Below, piece after piece: positions 53,802-62,135 of a DNA stretch of 64,000 nucleotides. Origin of the DNA: Fimenecus sp045593555 (GTDB taxonomy: Bacteria; Bacillota; Clostridia; Oscillospirales; Acutalibacteraceae); assembly GCA_045593555.1 (NCBI GenBank), contig JAZNWU010000017.1, forward strand, positions 28,541 to 92,540. The letters run 5' to 3'. Below the pieces are notes generated by a model. That model searched no databases and was not told where the DNA came from. It worked only from the letters and a program-made list of their open reading frames with translations. Positions within the stretch are counted from its first letter, which is position 1, and every line of letters begins with the position of its first letter. Position numbers and translations under genes: made by a program.

Positions 53802-54062
53802 AATGACTTTGAAGCGAAGAAGTAATAAGACCTTTGTAGTTACAGAGAGTGTTCGGTTGGTGTAAGAACACACGCAAAGCTTATGAAATACATCGTGGAG
53901 TTGCACTTTTGAATTATCAGTAGGAAGTGTCGGGAGTACCCGTTATAGTACAGAGTAATGTCAGTTACTCGTTGAGGCTGTATTTGTGAGAATACAGTAA
54001 ACTGAGGTGGTAACACGAAATCTTTTCGTCCTCTGCTTTTTGCAGGGGACTTTTATTTTTTC
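53802..54062 (+). promoter_or_regulatory. T-box riboswitch, tyrosine-specific
   Basis: Senses uncharged tRNA(Tyr) and permits tyrS readthrough. Visible parts are the AGAGAG motif and the stem GTGTTC/GAACAC around GGTTGGTG (about 53840-53873), a specifier region with TAC at 53889-53891 (a tyrosine codon), the T-box sequence TGAGGTGGTAACACG (54003-54017), and the terminator GTCCTCTGC / GCAGGGGAC (54028-54050) followed by T residues. The CCTC of the terminator can pair with GAGG of the T-box as antiterminator. This fills the 300-nt gap between recN and tyrS. Confidence 0.93.
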
Positions 54063-54075
54063 AGGAGGTAGTTTT

Positions 54076-55302
54076 ATGAAAGTTTATGAAGAACTCGTTG
54101 CTCGTGGACTTATAGCACAGGTAACAAATGAAGAAGAAATCAAAAATCTTGTAAATGAAGGTAAGGCTGTTTTCTATATTGGTTTTGACCCAACTGCCGA
54201 CAGCTTACACGTTGGTCACTTTATGGCTCTTTGTCTTATGAAGAGGTTGCAGATGGCCGGTAACAAGCCAATTGCCCTTATCGGTGGAGGCACAGCTATG
54301 ATTGGTGACCCATCAGGCAGAAGTGATATGCGACAGATGATGACAAAAGAAACAATTCAGCACAACTGCGATTGCTTTAAAAAGCAGATGAGCCGTTTTA
54401 TTGATTTCTCTGAAGGTAAAGCACTTATGGTTAATAATGCTGACTGGCTTCTTGACCTTAATTATGTGGATGTTCTCCGTGAAGTTGGTGCTTGCTTCAG
54501 CGTTAACAGAATGTTGGCTGCTGAATGTTATAAGCAGAGAATGGAAAAAGGCCTTTCATTCCTTGAATTCAACTATATGATTATGCAGAGCTACGACTTC
54601 TATGAATTATTCCAGAAATACGGCTGTAATATGCAGTTCGGCGGTGATGACCAGTGGAGCAATATGCTCGGTGGTACTGAACTTATCCGTAGAAAGCTCG
54701 GTAAAGATGCTCATGCTATGACAATTACACTTCTTCTTAATTCAGAAGGTAAAAAGATGGGTAAAACACAGTCAGGTGCAGTTTGGCTTGACCCTAATAA
54801 AACATCACCATTTGATTTCTATCAGTATTGGAGAAATGTTGATGATGCAGACGTTCTTAAATGCATCAGAATGTTAACATTCTTACCAATGGAAGAAATT
54901 GAAAAGATGGATTCTTGGGAAGGCAGTCAGTTGAATACTGCAAAAGAAATCCTTGCATTTGAACTTACAAAGCTTGTTCACGGTGAAGAAGAGGCTAATA
55001 AGGCTCAGGAAGGTGCAAGAGCACTTTTCTCAGGTAAGGGTAATACAGATAATATGCCAACAGTAGAACTTGTTGCAGATGATTTTAACGACGATAGTGT
55101 ACTTGTTGCTGATATAATGATTAAAGCAGGTATTGCAAAGTCAAAGGGTGAGTGCCGTCGTCTTATTGAACAGGGTGGCGTATCTGTTGATGATGAAAAG
55201 GTTACAGAGCCGTTCAAAGCACTTACAAAAGCTGATTTCGAAAAAGGATATGTAATCATCAAGAAAGGTAAAAAAGTCTTCTATAAGGCTGTTTTAGCTT
55301 AA
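54076..55302 (+). CDS. tyrS: Tyrosyl-tRNA synthetase
   Basis: Charges tRNA(Tyr) (408 aa). The class I HIGH equivalent is HVGH in DPTADSLHVGHF and the KMSKS equivalent is KMGKT; FGGDDQWSNMLGG is a family landmark, and the C-terminal S4 RNA-binding domain is complete. ATG 54076 has AGGAGGT upstream; the frame reaching back to 54007 covers the T-box terminator and is not used. Confidence 0.97.
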   Translation: MKVYEELVARGLIAQVTNEEEIKNLVNEGKAVFYIGFDPTADSLHVGHFMALCLMKRLQMAGNKPIALIGGGTAMIGDPSGRSDMRQMMTKETIQHNCDCFKKQMSRFIDFSEGKALMVNNADWLLDLNYVDVLREVGACFSVNRMLAAECYKQRMEKGLSFLEFNYMIMQSYDFYELFQKYGCNMQFGGDDQWSNMLGGTELIRRKLGKDAHAMTITLLLNSEGKKMGKTQSGAVWLDPNKTSPFDFYQYWRNVDDADVLKCIRMLTFLPMEEIEKMDSWEGSQLNTAKEILAFELTKLVHGEEEANKAQEGARALFSGKGNTDNMPTVELVADDFNDDSVLVADIMIKAGIAKSKGECRRLIEQGGVSVDDEKVTEPFKALTKADFEKGYVIIKKGKKVFYKAVLA

Positions 55303-55319
55303 ATAATACAATATAAAGA

Positions 55320-55352
55320 AAAGGCTTACTGATTATTTTCAGTAAGCCTTAA
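55320..55352. terminator. Terminator between tyrS and the lysine operon
   Basis: Perfect 12-bp stem AAGGCTTACTGA / TCAGTAAGCCTT, loop 6 nt. The T-run is better on the minus strand (TTTTCTTT), so it mainly serves the dap operon and more weakly tyrS. Confidence 0.85.
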
Positions 55353-55370
55353 ATTTGTGTAAATTTTAAA

Positions 55371-55823
55371 TTATGAGTTAAGTGCTGTATAAACTGCGTC
55401 ACCATCATGATTGTAAACAAGAACTGAAATATCTACTTCAGAAGTTGTAATCATTCTAACCTCAACATCTGTTTCTGCAATAGTAGAGAAAACTTTTGCC
55501 GCAACACCCGGACAGTTTTTCATTCCTTCGCCGAAAACTGAAATTTTTGTGTTACCACTGCTTATAGCAAGTTTGAGTTCAGGATGAAGTTCACGAAGTT
55601 TAGATGCAGTTTCAAATACCTTACCTAAATCTTCATCGTTAACTGTAAATGAAAGATTAGATGTTTTACCCTGTGGAGGATTCTGTGAAATCATATCAAC
55701 ATCAATTCCTGCATTTGAAAGCATTTCAAAAATTTGTGCAACAACTTTAAAATCAGCAGGGGAGTCATTAATCGAAATTAACGTAACATTTTCAATCATT
55801 GTAATATTATCAATATTTTTCAT
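55371..55823 (-). CDS. Free-standing double ACT-domain protein (aspartokinase regulatory domain-like)
   Basis: 150-aa protein made only of two ACT-like halves (about 10-75 and 85-148). The segments NAGIDVDMISQNPP and KISVFGEGMKNCPGVAAKVF strongly resemble the C-terminal lysine/threonine-binding region of aspartokinase. No kinase domain is present, and lysC is not in the window. It is the last gene of asd-dapA-dapB, 12 nt after dapB. Possible roles are a regulatory partner of an aspartokinase or a lysine sensor; this is inference. Confidence 0.85.
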   Translation of the reverse strand: MKNIDNITMIENVTLISINDSPADFKVVAQIFEMLSNAGIDVDMISQNPPQGKTSNLSFTVNDEDLGKVFETASKLRELHPELKLAISSGNTKISVFGEGMKNCPGVAAKVFSTIAETDVEVRMITTSEVDISVLVYNHDGDAVYTALNS

Positions 55824-55835
55824 TGTTTGACCTCC

Positions 55836-56588
55836 TTATGAATTAACTAAATCTTTCATTGAGTAAAATCCCGGTTCTTTACCAACAAGGAACAAGCCTG
55901 CATTAACAGAACCATTTGCGAATAACTGTTTTGAATATGCTGAATGAGAAATTTTAATAACTTCATCAGCTCCTGCAAAGATTATTTCGTGCTCACCAAC
56001 AATTGTACCGCCACGAACAGCATGAATACCAATTTCATTCTTTGTTCTCTTCACTCTCTTTGAATGACGGTCAAATTCATATATCGGCTTTTCATCGAGT
56101 GCTTCAGAAATCGAATCAGCAAGCATTAATGCAGTACCGCTTGGAGCATCAATTTTCTGATTATGATGTGCTTCAACAATTTCAATATCAAAACTGCCCT
56201 GAAGTACTTTTGCAGCCTTTTTTGCAAGTTCTGATACAAGACTAACACCGATTGACATATTTGCAGAGAAGAAAAGTGGAACTTCATCTGAAGCAGATTT
56301 AATTGCATCAATTTGTTCATCATTAAGTCCTGTTGTAGCAATTACAGCAGGCATTTTCTTTTCTTTAGCAAAACTTAATAAGTCATTAAGTACAGATGGG
56401 TGAGAAAAGTCAATAATTACATCTGCATCAACATTAATTTCGTTAAATGATTTATAAATTGGGAACGAACACTCTGCTGTTGCTATATCAACACCTGCAA
56501 CTATTTCACAATCATTTCTGTTTTCAACACAAGAAGCAATTGCTTTTCCCATTTTACCTAAAGCACCGCTTAAAAAAATCCTTGTCAT
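55836..56588 (-). CDS. dapB: 4-hydroxy-tetrahydrodipicolinate reductase
   Basis: NAD(P)H-dependent step in diaminopimelate/lysine synthesis (250 aa). The N-terminal Rossmann motif LSGALGKMGKAIA, catalytic-site EAHHNQKIDAPSGTAL and GTIVGEHEIIFAG are conserved. Third gene of the asd-dapA-dapB operon. DapB feeds both lysine and the cell-wall/spore precursor dipicolinate route. Confidence 0.96.
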   Translation of the reverse strand: MTRIFLSGALGKMGKAIASCVENRNDCEIVAGVDIATAECSFPIYKSFNEINVDADVIIDFSHPSVLNDLLSFAKEKKMPAVIATTGLNDEQIDAIKSASDEVPLFFSANMSIGVSLVSELAKKAAKVLQGSFDIEIVEAHHNQKIDAPSGTALMLADSISEALDEKPIYEFDRHSKRVKRTKNEIGIHAVRGGTIVGEHEIIFAGADEVIKISHSAYSKQLFANGSVNAGLFLVGKEPGFYSMKDLVNS

Positions 56589-56610
56589 TTTTTCACATCC
56601 AATTTATAAG

Positions 56611-57501
56611 TTAAATCAAATTATACTTTTTAAGAATAGACTGAAGTTTTGCTGTCTTTGCATCATCCATTTCACAAAGTGGCATACGAAGAGGACCTAC
56701 ATCAAAGCCCATCATCTGCATTGCAACCTTAACAGGAATCGGATTAACATCCATAAACATTGCATTGATAAGTTCAAGATATTTAAGCTGAAGTTCAGCA
56801 CTTTCCTTAACTTTTCCTTCAAGATAAAGAGTTGGAATATCGTGTGCAAGCTTTGGACAGATATTTGAAAGAACAGAAATTACACCTTTACCACCAAGTG
56901 ACATTAGAGGTACAATCTGGTCATCATTACCTGAATACACATCAAGTTTATCACCACAAAGTGCAATTGTTTCAGCAATCTGTGAAATATTACCACATGC
57001 TTCTTTTGTAGCAATAATATTCTTATGTTCACAAAGTTCTGCATAAGTTGATGGAAGTACATTAACACCTGTTCTGCTTGGCACATTGTAAATGATAATT
57101 GGTTTTGATGTATTATCAGCAATTGCATTATAATGTTTTACAAGACCACGCTGAGAACATTTGTTGTAATATGGTGTTACAACAAGCATTGCGTCAGCAC
57201 CTGCTTTTTCAGCATCGTTAGAAAGCTCAATAGCATATGCTGTTTCATTACTACCAGTACCAGCAATAACAGGGATTCTGTGGTTAACAACATCACAAGT
57301 GAACTTGATTACATCAGAATGTTCTTTTGGTGTAAGAGTTGCACTTTCACCAGTAGTACCACAAATTACAATTGAATCAGTACCGTTTTCAATATGAAAT
57401 TCAAGAAGCTTTTCAAGTGACTTGTAGTTAACACTTGTATCTTCATTAAATGGTGTTACAATTGCAACACCGCAACCTGTAAAAATAGGATTGTTACTCA
57501 T
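56611..57501 (-). CDS. dapA: 4-hydroxy-tetrahydrodipicolinate synthase
   Basis: Condenses pyruvate with aspartate semialdehyde (296 aa, TIM barrel). The pyruvate-binding lysine is in IIATKEACGNISQ, the catalytic tyrosine in IIYNVPSRTG, and CGTTGESATLT is conserved. It uses the product of asd, encoded upstream. Confidence 0.96.
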   Translation of the reverse strand: MSNNPIFTGCGVAIVTPFNEDTSVNYKSLEKLLEFHIENGTDSIVICGTTGESATLTPKEHSDVIKFTCDVVNHRIPVIAGTGSNETAYAIELSNDAEKAGADAMLVVTPYYNKCSQRGLVKHYNAIADNTSKPIIIYNVPSRTGVNVLPSTYAELCEHKNIIATKEACGNISQIAETIALCGDKLDVYSGNDDQIVPLMSLGGKGVISVLSNICPKLAHDIPTLYLEGKVKESAELQLKYLELINAMFMDVNPIPVKVAMQMMGFDVGPLRMPLCEMDDAKTAKLQSILKKYNLI

Positions 57502-57525
57502 AATTAATTACTCCTTTAAAGGAAA

Positions 57526-58605
57526 TTAGTCCATATAACCTTCTGCACAAAGAAGTTCTGCCATAAGAACTGCACCACCTGCAGCACCACGAAGTGTGTT
57601 GTGTGAAAGACAAACAAATTTGTAGTCGTACTGTGTATCTTCACGAAGACGTCCAACGGAAATTGCCATACCACCTTCAAGGTCACGATGCATCTTTGTC
57701 TGTGGCATATTGTCTTCTTCAAAGTAATTGAGGAACTGTTTTGGAGCGTGTGGAAGCTCTAATTCCTGAGCACGACCTGCAAAGTCTTTCCATATATTTA
57801 ATATTTCTTCTTTTGATGGTTTATTCTCAAATCTTACAAATACAGCACCCATGTGACCGTTTGAAACAGGAACACGAATACACTGTGCTGTAAAGTTTGG
57901 TGATGTTGCAGGAACGATTTCGTCACCTTCAACTTTACCCCAAATCTTAAGAGGCTCTTTTTCACTCTTTTCTTCTTCGCCACCGATGAAAGGAATTACG
58001 TTATCAACCATATCCGGCCATGTTTCAAATGTTTTACCTGCACCTGAAATCGCCTGATATGTGCAAACAAGAACATCTTTAATGCCAAACTTTGAAAGTG
58101 GGAAGAGAGCAGGAACGTAACTCTGAAGTGAGCAGTTAGATTTAACTGCAATAAAACCACGTTTTGTTCCAAGTCTTTTTCTCTGAGCAGGAATAATCTC
58201 TGCATGTTCAGGGTTAAGTTCAGGAACAATCATTGGAACATCAGGAGTGTGTCTGTGAGCACTATTATTAGAAATAACAGGACACTCAGCCTTTGCATAT
58301 GCTTCTTCAAGAGTCTTGATTTCATCTTTTTTCATATCAACTGCACAGAAAACAAAGTCAACCTGTGAAGCGATTTTTTCAATATCAGCAGTAGCATCCA
58401 TAACAACAATATCTTTCATTGCTTCTGGAATTTCTACATCCATACACCATTTGCTACCTACAGCATCTGAATATTTCTTTCCTGCTGAACGAGGACTTGC
58501 TGCTAATACCTTAACATCAAACCAAGGATGGTTATCTAAAAGAGTCATAAAACGCTGACCAACCATACCTGTTGCACCAATTACACCAACATTATACTTT
58601 TTCAC
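57526..58605 (-). CDS. asd: Aspartate-semialdehyde dehydrogenase
   Basis: Reduces aspartyl phosphate to aspartate semialdehyde (359 aa). NADP motif GATGMVGQRF, catalytic Cys in AVKSNCSLQSYVPAL and histidine in RVPVSNGHMGAVF. It belongs to the longer archaeal/fungal-like Asd subgroup found in many Clostridia. First gene after the lysine riboswitch. Confidence 0.95.
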   Translation of the reverse strand: MKKYNVGVIGATGMVGQRFMTLLDNHPWFDVKVLAASPRSAGKKYSDAVGSKWCMDVEIPEAMKDIVVMDATADIEKIASQVDFVFCAVDMKKDEIKTLEEAYAKAECPVISNNSAHRHTPDVPMIVPELNPEHAEIIPAQRKRLGTKRGFIAVKSNCSLQSYVPALFPLSKFGIKDVLVCTYQAISGAGKTFETWPDMVDNVIPFIGGEEEKSEKEPLKIWGKVEGDEIVPATSPNFTAQCIRVPVSNGHMGAVFVRFENKPSKEEILNIWKDFAGRAQELELPHAPKQFLNYFEEDNMPQTKMHRDLEGGMAISVGRLREDTQYDYKFVCLSHNTLRGAAGGAVLMAELLCAEGYMD

Positions 58606-58646
58606 TTGAAATTACCTCCAAATAATGATAATATATCATTTGTTAT

Positions 58647-58680
58647 AAAAAATCAGTAATGATAACGCCACCATTACTGA
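58647..58680 (-). terminator. Terminator of the lysine riboswitch
   Basis: On the minus strand, 9-bp perfect stem TCAGTAATG / CATTACTGA with a 10-nt loop, then TTTTTT. It is located between the aptamer and asd, as expected for lysine-induced termination. Confidence 0.88.
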
Positions 58681-58719
58681 ATAAAAATACAAAGTATTAC
58701 GGACTAATGTCATAATACG

Positions 58720-58889
58720 AAAGCACTCCATCAAATAATGATGACAGTTGCATTACTGTTAATAATACAACCAGAATAAACATTTCCCAAGCCCTGTTTT
58801 TTCTTCGGCAACAAACCCTTTCACATTTTATCAAAAACTCTTGGGAGTTTCAAAAATGCTACTGATTTTTATTGCGCCTCAATCGCTCT
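58720..58889 (-). promoter_or_regulatory. Lysine riboswitch (L box) aptamer
   Basis: Minus-strand RNA of about 170 nt with consensus L-box blocks in order: GATTGAGGCGC, CAGTAG, GAAAGGG, GTTGCCGAAG, CTGGTTGT, ACTGTCA and GGAGTGCTTT. P1 can form from AGAGC and GCTTT at the two ends. It lies between a good promoter and a terminator ahead of asd. This accounts for the gene-free stretch 58606-58921. Confidence 0.9.
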
Positions 58890-58892
58890 AAT

Positions 58893-58921
58893 ATAATACC
58901 ATTATAGAGCCATTAAGTCAA
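58893..58921 (-). promoter_or_regulatory. Promoter of the lysine operon
   Basis: On the minus strand TTGACT (58916-58921), 17-bp spacer, TATTAT (58893-58898) with TG one base before the -10. Start near 58886, immediately ahead of the aptamer. Confidence 0.8.
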
Positions 58922-58961
58922 ACATTTTTATTATTTTCTATATTTTTTACGGAGAAACCCT

Positions 58962-59990
58962 ATGAAAAAATCTGATTTTTATTACGATTTACCTAAAGAA
59001 TTGATTGCTCAGACTCCAATTGAGCCTCGTGACCATTCAAGAATGATGGTTTTATCACGCGAAAATGATACTATTGAGCATAAACATTTTTATGATTTTA
59101 TAGATTATTTAAATCCTGGCGATTGCTTGATTTTAAATAATACAAGAGTACTTCCTGCAAGAATTTATGGAATAAAAAAAGATACAGGTGCTGTTGTTGA
59201 GTTTTTACTTTTAAATAATTTGGGAAATGACCAATGGGAATGTATTACAGGTCCGGGTAAAAGAGCAAAAATCGATACAGAATTTTCATTTGGCGACGGC
59301 ATTTTAACTTGCAAAATTATTAATATTCTTGATAATGGTAATCGTATTGCAAAATTCAGTTACAATGCAAGTAATATATATGAGGTTTTAGATAAAGTCG
59401 GTGAAATGCCACTTCCTCATTATATTACTGAAAAGCTTGAAGATAAAGAACGATATCAGACTGTATATTCAAAGGAATTAGGCTCTGCAGCTGCACCCAC
59501 AGCCGGACTTCATTTTACTGATGAAATCATGACTAAAATTCAGGCAAAAGGCATTGAAATCGGCTATGTTACATTACATGTTGGTATTGGTACTTTCCGT
59601 CCTGTCAAGGCTGAAAATATCGAAGACCATGAAATGCATTCTGAACACTATCATATCCCTAAAGAAACTGCTGATTTAATTAATAAAACAAAGAAAAATG
59701 GTGGCAGAGTTGTTGGAGTCGGTACAACTTGTTGCCGTACACTTGAAAGTGTTATGCAAAGTCAAGGCGAAATGAAAGAATTTGATGACTGGACAAGTAT
59801 TTTTATTTATCCGGGATATAAATTTAAGTGTATTGATGCATTACTAACAAATTTTCACTTGCCTGAAAGCACACTTATAATGCTTGTTTCTGCATTATAT
59901 GACAGAGAAAAAGTTTTAGAAGCGTATAAAACAGCTGTTGATGAGAAATACAGATTTTTCAGTTTTGGCGATTGCATGTTTATTTACTAA
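58962..59990 (+). CDS. queA: S-adenosylmethionine:tRNA ribosyltransferase-isomerase
   Basis: Converts preQ1-modified tRNA to epoxyqueuosine using the ribosyl part of SAM (342 aa). Family segments are FYYDLPKELIAQTP, SRMMVLSREN, GSAAAPTAGLHFT and LLTNFHLPESTL. GGAG precedes the ATG; tgt follows after 9 nt. Works after Tgt on tRNAs with GUN anticodons. Confidence 0.96.
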   Translation: MKKSDFYYDLPKELIAQTPIEPRDHSRMMVLSRENDTIEHKHFYDFIDYLNPGDCLILNNTRVLPARIYGIKKDTGAVVEFLLLNNLGNDQWECITGPGKRAKIDTEFSFGDGILTCKIINILDNGNRIAKFSYNASNIYEVLDKVGEMPLPHYITEKLEDKERYQTVYSKELGSAAAPTAGLHFTDEIMTKIQAKGIEIGYVTLHVGIGTFRPVKAENIEDHEMHSEHYHIPKETADLINKTKKNGGRVVGVGTTCCRTLESVMQSQGEMKEFDDWTSIFIYPGYKFKCIDALLTNFHLPESTLIMLVSALYDREKVLEAYKTAVDEKYRFFSFGDCMFIY

Positions 59991-59999
59991 GGAGATTTT

Positions 60000-61130
60000 A
60001 TGTATAAATTAATTAAGAAAAACGGAAATGCCCGTAGAGGTGAATTTCATACCGTTCACGGTACTGTGCAGACACCTGCATTTATGAATGTTGCAACACA
60101 AGGTGCAATTAAAGGCGGTGTTTCAGCATACGACCTTAAGGATATTGACTGTCAGGTGCAGTTGTGTAATACTTATCATCTTCATTTAAGACCAACTGAC
60201 ACACTTGTTAAAGAAATGGGTGGTCTTCATAAATTCACAGGATGGAATGGTCCTATTCTCACAGACAGTGGCGGATTTCAGGTTTTCTCACTTTCAGCAC
60301 TTCGTAAAATCAAAGAAGAAGGCGTGTATTTTTCTTCACACATCGATGGTCATAAAATTTTTATGGGACCTGAAGAAAGTATGCAGATTCAATCAAATTT
60401 AGGCTCAACAATAGCAATGGCATTTGATGAATGTGTTGAAAATCCTGCAAAATATGAATATTCAAAGCAATCCTGCGAAAGAACAACAAGATGGCTTATC
60501 CGTTGTAAGGCTGAGATGGAAAGACTTAATTCATTACCTGATACAATCAACAAAAATCAATTGCTTTTTGGTATAAATCAAGGATGTACATTCGATGATT
60601 TACGAGTTGAGCATATGAAGGAAATTGCAAAGCTTGACCTTGACGGTTATGCAATCGGCGGTCTTGCAGTAGGTGAGCCAAAAGAAGATATGTATCGTAT
60701 TATTTCTGCTGTTGAACCATATATGCCTGCTGACAAAATCAGATATCTTATGGGTGTCGGTACTCCAGGTAATATTTTAGAAGCAGTTAAAAGGGGAATG
60801 GATCTTTTCGATTGTGTTATGCCTTCAAGAAATGCAAGACACGGTCATCTTTTCACTGATGCAGGTATTATCAACATTAACAATAAAAAGTATGAAAAAG
60901 ATGATTTGCCAATTGACCCTACTTGTAACTGTCCTACTTGTCAAAGACATTCCCGTGCATATATAAGACATCTTTTTAAAGCACAGGAAATTCTTGCAAT
61001 GCGACTTTGTGTTATGCACGACTTATATTTCTATAATAATTTAATGCAAAAAATCAGAGATGCACTTGATAATGATACTTTTGATGAGTTCTATAATAAA
61101 TATGTTGACAGACTTGACACAAGAATATAA
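60000..61130 (+). CDS. tgt: Queuine/preQ1 tRNA-ribosyltransferase
   Basis: Exchanges guanine-34 for preQ1 (376 aa). Active-site LTDSGGFQVFSL, DCVMPSRNARHG and zinc site CNCPTCQRH with a downstream histidine are present. AAGGAG SD before the ATG. Paired with queA as in most Firmicutes; no preQ1 riboswitch or queuosine transporter gene lies nearby. Confidence 0.97.
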   Translation: MYKLIKKNGNARRGEFHTVHGTVQTPAFMNVATQGAIKGGVSAYDLKDIDCQVQLCNTYHLHLRPTDTLVKEMGGLHKFTGWNGPILTDSGGFQVFSLSALRKIKEEGVYFSSHIDGHKIFMGPEESMQIQSNLGSTIAMAFDECVENPAKYEYSKQSCERTTRWLIRCKAEMERLNSLPDTINKNQLLFGINQGCTFDDLRVEHMKEIAKLDLDGYAIGGLAVGEPKEDMYRIISAVEPYMPADKIRYLMGVGTPGNILEAVKRGMDLFDCVMPSRNARHGHLFTDAGIININNKKYEKDDLPIDPTCNCPTCQRHSRAYIRHLFKAQEILAMRLCVMHDLYFYNNLMQKIRDALDNDTFDEFYNKYVDRLDTRI

Positions 61131-61156
61131 ATTAATTGTAAATTTTGTAAAATAAC

Positions 61157-61185
61157 TTGCAAAATATGCAAAGTTTATGTATAAT
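61157..61185 (+). promoter_or_regulatory. Promoter of yajC
   Basis: TTGCAA (61157-61162), 17-bp spacer, perfect TATAAT (61180-61185), 41 nt before the ATG. Confidence 0.75.
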
Positions 61186-61226
61186 ACAAAAGTTGTAAAA
61201 TTTTTTCAAATTTGGAGGAAGTTAAA

Positions 61227-61646
61227 ATGTTTGATTTTTTAACATTTGCTATGGCTGCACCAGCAGGTGCTGAAGGAGCAGAAGGTGCTCAGGGCTCAAT
61301 GCCAATGATTATTATGATGGTTGCACTTTTTGCTGCAATGTATTTCTTTACAATTAGACCACAGAAGAAACAGCAGAAGATGGAACAGGAAATCCGTGAA
61401 AACACACAGATTGGTGATGAAATCACTACTATCGGTGGTATTTGTGGTAAGGTTGTTTCTGTAAAGGACGATGCAATCGTTATTGAAACAGGTTCTGATA
61501 GAGTTAAGATTAAGTTCAAGAAATACGCTATTCAGACTAACCACACTGCTAATGAAAAGATTCAGGCTGAGCGTGAGGCTGCTAAGGCTGCAATGCAGGA
61601 AAAGAAAGCAAAGAAGTCAAAGAAAGACGATAAAGACGCTGAATAA
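61227..61646 (+). CDS. yajC: Preprotein translocase accessory subunit YajC
   Basis: Small SecDF-associated membrane protein (139 aa). An Ala/Gly-rich N terminus is followed by one membrane helix (about 28-48), then the hallmark RPQKKQQK and GDEITTIGGICGKVV. A Lys-rich tail ends the protein. ATG 61227 with GGAGGA upstream; the earlier ATG at 61212 overlaps the SD. secDF is not in the window. Confidence 0.95.
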   Translation: MFDFLTFAMAAPAGAEGAEGAQGSMPMIIMMVALFAAMYFFTIRPQKKQQKMEQEIRENTQIGDEITTIGGICGKVVSVKDDAIVIETGSDRVKIKFKKYAIQTNHTANEKIQAEREAAKAAMQEKKAKKSKKDDKDAE

Positions 61647-61665
61647 TTATCATAAAAATAAAGTT

Positions 61666-61702
61666 TCCCTCATATTCTTAATTGAATGTGAGGGATATTT
61701 TT
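61666..61702 (+). terminator. Hairpin after yajC that also covers the next SD
   Basis: 12-bp stem TCCCTCATATTC (61666-61677) / GAATGTGAGGGA (61684-61695) with one wobble, then TATTTTT. The right arm contains GAGGGA, the apparent SD of the next gene (7 nt before ATG 61703). It can act as terminator and as RBS lock. Confidence 0.7.
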
Positions 61703-62116
61703 ATGGGTAAAAAAATAATCAAAAAGCGTGTAGAATTAAATACTCCGATTAAGATAATTCTGAATATTATAATTTCTTCATTAATCGGAGCAATAGTATC
61801 ATTACTTTTATCAATAATTTTTTCTTATATACTATCCAAATCACCGGAAGTTTCAGGGTTTATAACTATATATTTGATTATATCTGTTTTATCAGGTGCT
61901 TTTATTTGCGGTTTTTTTGGCAATAAACTTTTAAATTTCCGTGGAATTGTTTCGGGATTAATCTGTTCATTTCCGTTTTTACTTATTATTCTGTGTATAA
62001 TGTTGATCGCATCTGACGGAATGTTATCAGGTTTATCAGTTTTACTTTATTTATTCATTATATTTTTCAGCCTTTTAGGCGGAATAGTAAGTTCAAATAT
62101 GAAACGAAGAAAATAA
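61703..62116 (+). CDS. TIGR04086/YrzE-like membrane protein
   Basis: Small polytopic membrane protein of unknown function (137 aa) with four hydrophobic segments (about 25-50, 57-75, 82-103, 108-130). Its place directly after yajC matches the TIGR04086 family (YrzE in Bacillus). ATG 61703 is used because GAGGGA lies 7 nt upstream; the earlier ATG 61682 lies within the hairpin. Confidence 0.75.
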   Translation: MGKKIIKKRVELNTPIKIILNIIISSLIGAIVSLLLSIIFSYILSKSPEVSGFITIYLIISVLSGAFICGFFGNKLLNFRGIVSGLICSFPFLLIILCIMLIASDGMLSGLSVLLYLFIIFFSLLGGIVSSNMKRRK

Positions 62117-62135
62117 TATTAAAAGGACTGATTAT

